This document shows positions 7,406-13,083 of a stretch of 15,917 nt of DNA, piece by piece. The stretch spans positions 1-15,917 of the forward strand of contig CADCUE010000048.1 of the NCBI GenBank assembly GCA_902805805.1. Direction: 5' to 3'. This DNA comes from an uncultured Frankineae bacterium. Lineage in GTDB: Bacteria; Actinomycetota; Actinomycetes; Mycobacteriales; SCTD01. The first letter of the stretch is position 1. Each line of letters begins with the position of its first letter. A program made the position numbers and the translations under genes. Below the pieces are notes generated by a model. It did not search any database. It worked only from the letters and a program-made list of their open reading frames with translations, and had not been told where the DNA came from.

Positions 7406-8313
7406 CCCTCACCGAGCTGCCCGACCCGGTCGCCGGCAAGGGGCTGCAGGTCCTCGACGTCACGTCCGCCGGCGTCAACTACGCCGACACCCACCAGGTC
7501 GAGGACTCCTACCTGTCCCGCACGACGCTGCCGCTCGTGCCGGGCAGCGAGGTGGTGGGCCGCCTGCCGGACGGCACCCGCGTGGCGGCCTTCGCGATGG
7601 GCGGCGGCTACGCCGAGAAGGCGCTGGTGCATCCCGGCATGAGCTTCCCGCTGCCGGACGGCGTGAGCGACGGCCAGGCGCTGTCGCTGATGGTGCAGGG
7701 CCTGACGGCGTGGCACCTGCTGCGGACCTCCACCCACCTGGCGCAGGGCGAGTCGGTCGTCGTCCACGCCGCCGCGGGCGGCGTCGGGACGCTCGCCGTC
7801 CAGCTGGCCAAGGCCTGGGGGGCGGGCACCGTCATCGGCGTCGCGTCGTCGCAGGACAAGCGCGACCTGGCCACCTCGCTCGGTGCCGACGTCACCGTCG
7901 ACGCCCGTGCGTCCGACCTCAAGCACGCGCTCGAGCAGGCCAACGGCGGGGCGAAGGTCGACATCGTGCTGGAGATGGTCGGCGGTGCGACGCTCGAGGC
8001 CTCGCTGGCGGCGCTGGCGCCGTTCGGGCGGCTCGCGACGTTCGGCATGGCCTCGCGCCAGCCGACCAGGGCGATCGAGCCGGGTGCCCTGATGTCCCGC
8101 AGTCGCGGGGTCATCGGCTTCTGGCTGGCGCACTGCTTCGCCCGCCCGGAGATGCTCGGCCCGCCCATGGCCGAGCTGCTGTCCATGGTCGAGGCCGGCA
8201 CCCTCACGCCGATCGTCGGCGGCACCTACCCGCTGAGCGAGGCCCACCGCGCCCACGAGGCCCTGCTCAGCCGGGCGTCGCAGGGCAAGCTCGTCCTGGA
8301 CTGCACCGCCTGA
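7360..8313 (+). CDS. Zinc-independent quinone oxidoreductase / MDR-family dehydrogenase
   Basis: A 317-residue NAD(P)H-dependent oxidoreductase of the medium-chain reductase superfamily, close in pattern to NADPH:quinone reductases. The N-terminal GroES-like domain begins MRAVQITEFGGPEVL and contains NYADTHQ (40-46) and LPLVPGSEVVG (57-67); the cysteines and histidines that bind zinc in alcohol dehydrogenases are absent there. The Rossmann fold has the expected HAAAGGVGTLAVQLAK at 136-151. The C-terminal PLSEAHRAHE...GKLVLD ending is standard for the family. GTG 7360 is supported by a GAGGAG site. The short-chain dehydrogenase starts 20 bp downstream on the same strand, so the two may be cotranscribed. 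The physiological substrate cannot be inferred. Confidence 0.92.
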   Translation: MRAVQITEFGGPEVLTLTELPDPVAGKGLQVLDVTSAGVNYADTHQVEDSYLSRTTLPLVPGSEVVGRLPDGTRVAAFAMGGGYAEKALVHPGMSFPLPDGVSDGQALSLMVQGLTAWHLLRTSTHLAQGESVVVHAAAGGVGTLAVQLAKAWGAGTVIGVASSQDKRDLATSLGADVTVDARASDLKHALEQANGGAKVDIVLEMVGGATLEASLAALAPFGRLATFGMASRQPTRAIEPGALMSRSRGVIGFWLAHCFARPEMLGPPMAELLSMVEAGTLTPIVGGTYPLSEAHRAHEALLSRASQGKLVLDCTA

Positions 8314-8333
8314 CAGCGGGTACGCGCGGCGCC

Positions 8334-9176
8334 ATGACCTCGACCTCCTCCGGTCCCTCGACCACCTCCGGGCCCTCGTCCACCGCCGGCCGCTGCGCCG
8401 TCGTCACCGCGTCCGACTCGGGCATCGGCAAGGCCACCGCCATCGCCCTGGCTCGAGACGGCTACGACGTCGGGATCACGTGGCACGCCGACGAAGCCGG
8501 TGCCCTGGGCACGGCGGACGAGGTCCGGGCGCTCGGGCGCAGGGCCGAGGTGCGCCGGCTCGACCTCGAGCGGCTGCCGGAGGCGGTCGACGTCGTCGAC
8601 GAGCTCGCCGAGGCGCTCGGCGGACGGTTGTGGGCCTTCGTGAGCAACGCCGGCGGCGGCAGCGGCGGGGCGTTCCTGGACCTGCCGTACGACGAGTGGC
8701 GCAGCCGGATGCGGGTCAACCTCGACGGGGCGTTCCTCGGCCTGCAGCGCGCGGCCCGGCGGATGGTCGCGGCGGGTGAGGGCGGTCGGCTGGTCGCCGT
8801 CACCAGCGTCCACGAGACCGCTCCGCGGGTCGGGTCGACCGACTACGTGACCGCCAAGCACGGCCTCGGCGGGCTGGTGAAGAACGCCGCGCTGGAGCTG
8901 TCCAGGCACGGGATCACCGTCAACGCGGTCGCGCCCGGCGAGATCGCCACGCCGCTCACCGGCAACGAGGACGCCGACCCGGAGGCCGTCCCCCGCCCCG
9001 GCGTGCCGCTGGGGCGGGTCGGCCACGCGTACGAGATCGCCGACACGGTGGCGTTCCTGTGCTCGCCGGCCGCGTCGTACACGACGGGCGCCTCGTACGT
9101 CGTCGACGGGGGGATGCTGCTCATGGGTCCGCACGGCGGCTCGGACCTGACCTCCGACGACTGGCGCGAGGCGTAG
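8334..9176 (+). CDS. Short-chain dehydrogenase/reductase (SDR)
   Basis: A 280-residue NAD(P)-dependent oxidoreductase of the classical SDR family. Seen in order: cofactor motif TASDSGIG (25-32), NAGG (105-108), catalytic Asn129, Ser158 in VTSVHE, and the YxxxK pair Tyr171/Lys175, followed by NAVAPGEIATPL (197-208) and the usual SYVVDGGML end. The ATG at 8334 has no Shine-Dalgarno, lying only 20 bp after the dehydrogenase stop. The first 19 residues form a Ser/Thr/Gly/Pro-rich extension not seen in typical SDRs; no later start codon precedes the Rossmann strand, so the extension appears to be part of the protein. Substrate is unknown; sugar or ketone oxidoreductases share this pattern. Confidence 0.92.
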   Translation: MTSTSSGPSTTSGPSSTAGRCAVVTASDSGIGKATAIALARDGYDVGITWHADEAGALGTADEVRALGRRAEVRRLDLERLPEAVDVVDELAEALGGRLWAFVSNAGGGSGGAFLDLPYDEWRSRMRVNLDGAFLGLQRAARRMVAAGEGGRLVAVTSVHETAPRVGSTDYVTAKHGLGGLVKNAALELSRHGITVNAVAPGEIATPLTGNEDADPEAVPRPGVPLGRVGHAYEIADTVAFLCSPAASYTTGASYVVDGGMLLMGPHGGSDLTSDDWREA

Positions 9177-9184
9177 GACTTCTC

Positions 9185-9258
9185 TGACCCCCGCTTCCGC
9201 TGCGCTGCAGGCCCGCCGCGCGCTGCCGCGCTGAGGAGGTCGGCGGGTCAGGCGCTGT
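9185..9258. terminator. Weak inverted repeat between convergent genes
   Basis: The gap between the convergent SDR and acyltransferase holds CTGACCCCCGC near 9185 and GCGGGTCAG at about 9243-9251, which pair with one bulge; the right arm includes the acyltransferase stop codon. This could help end both transcripts, but the loop is long and no T-tract is present. Confidence 0.25.
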
Positions 9259-9862
9259 CGGCCACCAGCTGCGGACACGGGCAGCCCCACTCGTCGTGCC
9301 AGGCGCGCCGGCAGCCCGGCGGGTAGTCCAGCTGCCGCACCACCCGCGCCGGGTTGCCCGCGACGAGGGCGTCGTCGGGCACGTCACGGGTGACCACCGC
9401 GCCCGCCGCCACGAGCACGCGCCTGCCGATCGTCACGCCGGGCAGCACCATCGCCCGGGCACCCAGCCAGGTGCCGTCGCCGATGCGCACCGGCGCCTCG
9501 ACGTGCGGCCGTCCCTCGACGCCGTGGCTGTCGCTGTCCATCACGTAGACCTCGTTGGCGAAGGCCACGTCGTTCCCGATCACGATCTCCTTGACGGCGA
9601 TGATCACCGTGCCGCTGTTGACGAACACGCGGTCGCCGATGCGCAGCCGTCCGCCGCCGCTGATCAGCGTCCTGCGGTGCGCCGACCAGATGCGGAACCG
9701 CTCGCCGATGACCAGGTCGGTCGCGTCCACCCGCGGCCGGCCGAGGACGACCGCTCCCGCGCCGACCTGCGCGACCCGGCGCAGCTGCACCCGGCCCCAC
9801 GCCCGCTGGCGCAGCTCGGCCGCCCACCACTGCAGCCAGATCCGGCGCTCCTCGAGGTCCAC
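9248..9862 (-). CDS. Hexapeptide-repeat (left-handed beta-helix) acyltransferase
   Basis: A 204-residue acyl- or acetyltransferase of the trimeric left-handed beta-helix family, which transfers an acyl group from an acyl-CoA to a sugar, xenobiotic or amino acceptor. Hexapeptide-type turns are visible from about 32 to 165 (VGAGAVVLG, LRIGDRVFVN, IVIGNDVAFA, VRIGDGTWLG, VTIGRRVLVAAGAVV), with the usual DSDSHG loop carrying likely catalytic His113 and the closing VAGNPARVV (167-175). The tail is unusually cysteine-rich (Cys184, Cys194, Cys196 with His189). The frame is open far upstream; GTG 9862 was chosen because the protein upstream is shadow-like and TACCGT lies 8 bases ahead, suggesting a leaderless message (TTG 9871 is an alternative). 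The divergent small gene begins only 36 bp away. Acceptor unknown. Confidence 0.88.
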   Translation of the reverse strand: MDLEERRIWLQWWAAELRQRAWGRVQLRRVAQVGAGAVVLGRPRVDATDLVIGERFRIWSAHRRTLISGGGRLRIGDRVFVNSGTVIIAVKEIVIGNDVAFANEVYVMDSDSHGVEGRPHVEAPVRIGDGTWLGARAMVLPGVTIGRRVLVAAGAVVTRDVPDDALVAGNPARVVRQLDYPPGCRRAWHDEWGCPCPQLVADSA

Positions 9863-9870
9863 GCGGCGCA

Positions 9871-9880
9871 ACGGTAGGGC
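9871..9880. promoter_or_regulatory. Overlapping divergent -10-like hexamers
   Basis: Within ACGGTAGGGC the minus strand reads TACCGT (9876-9871), 8 bases ahead of the acyltransferase GTG, and the plus strand reads TAGGGC (9875-9880), about 18 bases ahead of the next gene. The two share the central TA, so if both are used the promoters would exclude each other. No -35 elements are obvious. Confidence 0.35.
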
Positions 9881-9898
9881 AGGCAGGATGGAGGGGTG

Positions 9899-10117
9899 AT
9901 GCCCCCCGCGCCCGAGTCGCCGGACGACGAGACGGTCCGCTGCTCCGCCAAGGGCTGCCGGGCCTCGGCCGCGCACGTGCTGGTGTGGAACAACCCGAAG
10001 GTCCACGCGCCGGACCGGGAGAAGACCTGGGTGGCCTGCGACGCCCACCGGGACTCCCTGGCCGAGCACCTGGACGTCCGGGGCTTCCTGATCCGCGTCG
10101 ACCCGCTGGGGTCGTAG
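9899..10117 (+). CDS. Small conserved-type Cys/His protein
   Basis: A 72-residue protein with a possible metal-binding arrangement: Cys15 and Cys20 (RCSAKGC), His36, and Cys47 with His50 (WVACDAH). The WNNP...KTWVACDAH...LxxRGFLIR pattern looks like small actinobacterial proteins of unknown function that I have a general memory of; I would not attach a function. ATG 9899 follows GGAGGGG at 9890-9896; a GTG directly ahead at 9896 is the alternative. It is divergent from the acyltransferase (36-bp gap) and convergent with the alpha/beta hydrolase, whose stop lies 22 bp away. Compactness and conserved-looking cysteines favour a real gene over a chance frame. Confidence 0.78.
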   Translation: MPPAPESPDDETVRCSAKGCRASAAHVLVWNNPKVHAPDREKTWVACDAHRDSLAEHLDVRGFLIRVDPLGS

Positions 10118-10135
10118 ACGGGCGAGCTCCCCGTC
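10117..10135. terminator. Short hairpin between convergent genes
   Basis: GACGGG at 10117-10122 and CCCGTC at 10130-10135 enclose a 7-base loop in the 22-bp gap between two convergent genes. The stem is short and lacks a T-tract, so it is a weak terminator candidate. Confidence 0.3.
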
Positions 10136-10139
10136 CCGC

Positions 10140-11024
10140 TCAGGCCGAGCGGCGCGCGGCCCGCGGCAGTCCCGCCAGGGCCGTCAGCAGGACCGCGACG
10201 AAGCGCTGCGCGTCCTGGGAGCAGGCGTCGTGGTCGGCGTCCAGGACGAGCGGCTCGACGCCGAGGGCCTGGGCCAGCGCGGCCTGCTTGCGCGGCGGCA
10301 CGAGCCGGTCCTTCGCGGTCAGGACGACGGCCCGCGGCTGCGGGAGCTCGCCCGCCCAGCCGCTGCTGTCGAAGCGACCGAGCTCGCGCCCCGCCTCGGC
10401 CAGGTCACGGGCGCTGCCCCGGGACAGCTCGGACGCGACCCAGTTGCTCTCGCGCGACGGCGCCCCCGCCAGGCGCAGGCCGGCCTGCCACAGCCCCCGC
10501 GGGAACGCGCCGAGCAGCAGGCGCAGGCCGCCCATGGTCCGCCAGAAGACCTTCTGCCGAGGATCGCTCCAGTCCAGGGCGGTGGCGCACAGCACGAAGC
10601 CGGCCACCCGCTCGGGGTGCCGCCGGGCGAGCAGCTGCGTCACCGGGCCGCCCATGGAGTAGCCGACGGCGAGCACGGGCGGCACGTCCAGCGCCGCGAG
10701 GACCGCGGCCGCGTCGTCGGCGCAGTCCGCCAGGCGGAACGCCTCGCCCGACCGCAGCCCGCGCCCGTGCCCGCGCAGGTCCATCGCGAGGACGCGGTAG
10801 CCGGCGTTGCGCACAGGCCCGTAGGTCGGCAGCCAGTTGAGGTCCGAGGGGAACATCCACCCGTGCACGAGCAGCACCGGCGGGCCGTCGCCGCCGGTGT
10901 CGCGCAGGAAGAACTCGCCGCGGCCGGGGACGAGGACCGCCCGCCCCGGCGGCAGCGGCAGCGGCGGCACCGGTGGGGGCAGCGGGCGGCGGCCCAGACG
11001 GGCTCGCCGGGTCAGTCGGGCCAT
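10140..11024 (-). CDS. Alpha/beta-fold hydrolase
   Basis: A 294-residue serine hydrolase of the alpha/beta superfamily. The oxyanion strand LLVHGW is at 51-56, MDLRGHGRG at 81-89, the nucleophile elbow GYSMGG with Ser123, the acid Asp239 in TAKDRLVPP and the base His265 in DADHDAC, so the triad is complete. A Pro/Leu-rich stretch (14-27) precedes the domain; it is not a clear signal peptide, so a cytoplasmic enzyme is likely. ATG 11024 was preferred to upstream codons in the open frame because the protein before it has no hydrolase-like character and would overlap the divergent gene. CAGACT five bases ahead of the ATG suggests a leaderless transcript. The ATP-grasp gene starts divergently 49 bp away. 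Esterase, lipase or amidase activity cannot be distinguished. Confidence 0.9.
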   Translation of the reverse strand: MARLTRRARLGRRPLPPPVPPLPLPPGRAVLVPGRGEFFLRDTGGDGPPVLLVHGWMFPSDLNWLPTYGPVRNAGYRVLAMDLRGHGRGLRSGEAFRLADCADDAAAVLAALDVPPVLAVGYSMGGPVTQLLARRHPERVAGFVLCATALDWSDPRQKVFWRTMGGLRLLLGAFPRGLWQAGLRLAGAPSRESNWVASELSRGSARDLAEAGRELGRFDSSGWAGELPQPRAVVLTAKDRLVPPRKQAALAQALGVEPLVLDADHDACSQDAQRFVAVLLTALAGLPRAARRSA

Positions 11025-11061
11025 GCCCCAGTCTGGACCGAGGGCCGCCGGGCTCTGCACG

Positions 11062-11067
11062 TAGGGT
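11062..11067 (+). promoter_or_regulatory. -10 hexamer TAGGGT for a leaderless ATP-grasp transcript
   Basis: TAGGGT ends six bases before GTG 11074, the spacing at which transcription would start on the start codon itself. No ribosome binding site lies between. A -35 element is not clear. Confidence 0.5.
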
Positions 11068-11073
11068 CGTCCG

Positions 11074-12312
11074 GTGCTCGCCCTCGCCGGCCAGCAGGTC
11101 CTCGCCGAGGGCCTGCCCGCGTCGATCCCCGCCGCCCTGGTCATGAACACCCACATCACCGGCCTCGCCGTCGCCCGCTCGCTCGGGCGCGCCGGCGTCC
11201 CCGTGATCGGGCTCGACGACGAGCGCGGCGGCCTCGGTCAGCACTCCCGCCACCTGACCGGGCTCGGGCTGGTCCCGGGTCCGACGGTCGACGGCGGTCG
11301 CGCACTGGCCGACCACCTCAGCGCGCTCGGCCCCTGCTTCGCCGAGCGCCCGGTCCTCGTGCCGACCAACGACGACTGGGTGCTCGCGCTGGCCCAGCAC
11401 CGCGACCAGCTCGAGCCGCACTACCGCTACACCTTCGCGGCGTACGACGTGGTGCAGCGGGCGCTGGCCAAGTCCTCGCTGTACCGCGCCTGCGAGGCGC
11501 TCGGCGTGGACATCCCCCGCACCTGGTACCTGGACGAGTCGACACCCGAGCAGCTGGCTGCGGCCGTGCCGTACCCGTGCGTGCTCAAGCCCGACGACAG
11601 CCGTGGCTTCTGGACCGCCTTCCGGGCCAAGGTCTTCGTGGTGCACGACGCCGCGTCGTTCGTGCAGCGGTGCGAGGAGGCGGCCGCTGCGGGCCTCACG
11701 CTGGTCGCGCAGGAGTGGGTCGAGACGCGGCCGGGCGGCTTCTGGTCGGTCGCGTCGTACCTGTCGCCGGACGGCACGCCGCGCGGCGTGTTCACCGGCC
11801 GCAAGCTCGAGCAGTGGCCGCCGGACTTCGGCACCTCCTGCCTGGCCGACGCCCGCTGGGACGGGGCGATCGCGGAGGCGGGCGTCCGGGTGCTGCAGGC
11901 CCTCGGCTACGGCGGCATCAGCGAGATCGAGTTCGTCGAGGACGCCGCCACCGGACGCCGGCTGCTGCTCGACGTCAACACGCGGGCGTGGAAGTGGATC
12001 GGCCTGCCGGTCGCGGCGGGCGTCGACCTGCCGCTGCTGGCCTACCGCGACGCCGTCGGCGAGCCCCTCGACAGCGGACCGCAGCGCGACGGCGTGCGCT
12101 GGACGTTCCTGCGCGACTACGTGCCGCTGGTGCGGGCGCGAGCGGCGACGGTGCCGGAGGAGCAGGTCACCAAGGCGGAGTGGACGGCGCTGCTCGCCGG
12201 CCGCCCGTCGGACCTGGTCGACGCGGTGCACGACCCGGACGACCCGGAGCCCGCCTACGACGTCCTGTGGAGCGAGCTGACCGGCGGCCTGGGCTACCGG
12301 TGCGCCTGCTGA
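11074..12312 (+). CDS. ATP-grasp superfamily carboxylate ligase, substrate unknown
   Basis: A 412-residue enzyme of the ATP-grasp type, which activates a carboxylate as acyl phosphate and joins it to an amine or similar nucleophile. The pre-ATP-grasp part begins with a nucleotide-like strand and helix (AALVMNTHITGLAVARSLGRAGVPVIGLD, cited here as residues 20-48). The ATP-binding region has PCVLKPDD with Lys172, a second lysine at 186, the hinge-like VAQEWVE (211-217), and the Mg-binding end ISEIEF with Glu286 and LLLDVNTR with Asp300 and Asn302. No signal peptide. It resembles the predicted ATP-grasp group seen in cell-surface or peptide-modification clusters, but no such partners lie here. 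Start is GTG 11074, apparently leaderless. The next gene is convergent. Class is firm, reaction unknown. Confidence 0.85.
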   Translation: MLALAGQQVLAEGLPASIPAALVMNTHITGLAVARSLGRAGVPVIGLDDERGGLGQHSRHLTGLGLVPGPTVDGGRALADHLSALGPCFAERPVLVPTNDDWVLALAQHRDQLEPHYRYTFAAYDVVQRALAKSSLYRACEALGVDIPRTWYLDESTPEQLAAAVPYPCVLKPDDSRGFWTAFRAKVFVVHDAASFVQRCEEAAAAGLTLVAQEWVETRPGGFWSVASYLSPDGTPRGVFTGRKLEQWPPDFGTSCLADARWDGAIAEAGVRVLQALGYGGISEIEFVEDAATGRRLLLDVNTRAWKWIGLPVAAGVDLPLLAYRDAVGEPLDSGPQRDGVRWTFLRDYVPLVRARAATVPEEQVTKAEWTALLAGRPSDLVDAVHDPDDPEPAYDVLWSELTGGLGYRCAC

Positions 12313-12319
12313 GGGCGCG

Positions 12320-12526
12320 TCACCAGCTGTCGTCCTCGCCCTCGCCCTGCACCGGCGGGCTGTCGTCCGTGCCGCCGGCGACCGGCGGCACGTCCGCGAG
12401 CGGCTCGTCCTGCCCGCCGGCGTCCTGCCCGCCGGCGTCCTGCCCGGTGCCCTGCCCTCCGGCGTGCTGCCCGCCGGCGTCCTGCTCGCTGTCCTGGTCG
12501 GTGCCCTGGCTGGGCTGCTCGCTCAT
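12320..12526 (-). CDS. Small acidic Gln/Gly/Asp-repeat protein (hypothetical)
   Basis: A 68-residue protein with no expected fold: it is acidic and rich in Gln, Gly and Asp, with a five-residue repeat of the GGQDA type in its middle (residues about 16-40) and an acidic end EGEDDSW. It has no hydrophobic segment or recognised motif and should be disordered. ATG 12526 is the natural start; ribosome binding is weak. The stop lies 7 bp from the stop of the convergent ATP-grasp gene, and the palindrome copy B lies 44 bp upstream of its start. The repeats correspond to 15-bp DNA repeats, so the coding character is hard to judge. It may be a real disordered protein or a chance frame. Confidence 0.45.
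   Translation of the reverse strand: MSEQPSQGTDQDSEQDAGGQHAGGQGTGQDAGGQDAGGQDEPLADVPPVAGGTDDSPPVQGEGEDDSW
12408..12484. repeat. 15-bp direct repeats in the small acidic gene
   Basis: The unit CCTGCCCGCCGGCGT occurs in perfect tandem twice near 12411-12440 and again in degenerate form up to about 12484. It is in frame and encodes the GGQDA-type peptide repeat. Confidence 0.7.
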
Positions 12527-12570
12527 GGCCGCCCCGTACCCCCCTCTCCTGCCACCGCGCGCGCTGCCCG

Positions 12571-12626
12571 CAAGATCTTCCGAACTTCCCCAGCAGCGGG
12601 GTGCTGGGGAAGTGCGGAAGATCTTG
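12571..12626. repeat. Long palindrome, copy B
   Basis: An inverted repeat with 25-bp arms (12571-12595 and 12602-12626) around the loop GCGGGG, with a single A-G mismatch at 12583/12614. The outer CAAGATCTTCCGA and inner CCAGCA/TGCTGG match copy A at 4259-4312, while the middle reads ACTTCC/GGAAGT instead of GGATCC/GGATCC. It lies just downstream of the 123-residue gene on the minus strand and could terminate it, although no T-tract follows. Confidence 0.8.
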
Positions 12627-12644
12627 AAGGGCGCGGGCTCGCCG

Positions 12645-13016
12645 CTAGTAGCGGAAGCCGTCGAGGAAGCGCCGGAACACCCCGCCCTGCGGCGGCAGCG
12701 GCGGCGCCATGGGCGGCGCCGTCTGCCGGCGGCGGCCGATCGGCGCGTCGTAGTCGGTGTGCCAGATGGCCTCGACGACCTGCTCCTCGCTGAAGTGCTC
12801 GGAGCCCTCGATCGTGGGGACGAAGCCCCTGAGCATCCCGTCGGCCATCACCGTCGCCTCGAGCCCCGCCGTGCCGTCGGTGTCCCAGACCGCCTCGCGT
12901 CCGTCCGGCAGGCTGACGACGATCCCGAACTGGTAGACGCCCGCCTTCTTGAGCGCCGCGTGCACGCCACGCGCCCGCAGGGCCTCGACGACGCGCCGCG
13001 CGCGGTTCTCCTCCAT
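12645..13016 (-). CDS. Conserved-type hypothetical protein, 123 residues
   Basis: A 123-residue cytoplasmic protein that I do not recognise. The first part is a helix rich in charge (EENRARRVVEALRARGVHAAL), followed by a probable beta-strand region with VYQFGIVVSLPDGREAVWDTDG (about 27-48), an acidic helix EHFSEEQVVEAIWHTDYDAP (about 72-92) and a Pro-rich linker ending FRRFLDGFRY. No membrane segment. ATG 13016 was chosen over the GTG at 13040, because 13040 lies inside the terminator hairpin of the upstream gene. Palindrome copy B follows its stop by 18 bp. The mixed secondary-structure pattern and conserved aromatic residues look like a real folded protein. Confidence 0.72.
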   Translation of the reverse strand: MEENRARRVVEALRARGVHAALKKAGVYQFGIVVSLPDGREAVWDTDGTAGLEATVMADGMLRGFVPTIEGSEHFSEEQVVEAIWHTDYDAPIGRRRQTAPPMAPPLPPQGGVFRRFLDGFRY

Positions 13017-13028
13017 GGCCACGACAAC

Positions 13029-13064
13029 GCGCGACCCCACGGGCTTGTGCCCGTGGGGTCGCGC
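13029..13064 (-). terminator. Strong hairpin terminator after the phasin-like gene
   Basis: GCGCGACCCCACGGGC (13029-13044) and its exact complement (13049-13064) form a 16-bp stem with a 4-base loop, starting 20 bp beyond the stop of the minus-strand gene at 13084. The flanking GTTGTCGT on the minus strand is only mildly T-rich, as is usual in high-GC actinobacteria. Confidence 0.8.
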
Positions 13065-13083
13065 CGTGCGACAAGGGGTCAGG

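Noticed and set aside
9248..12312. A biosynthetic gene cluster made of acyltransferase, hydrolase and ATP-grasp ligase
   Set aside because: The genes lie on alternating strands with separate promoters and no carrier protein, precursor peptide or exporter, so a cluster is not supported.
13017..13040. Upstream GTG start at 13040 for the 123-residue gene
   Set aside because: It would place the start codon inside the strong 16-bp terminator hairpin; ATG 13016 is more plausible.
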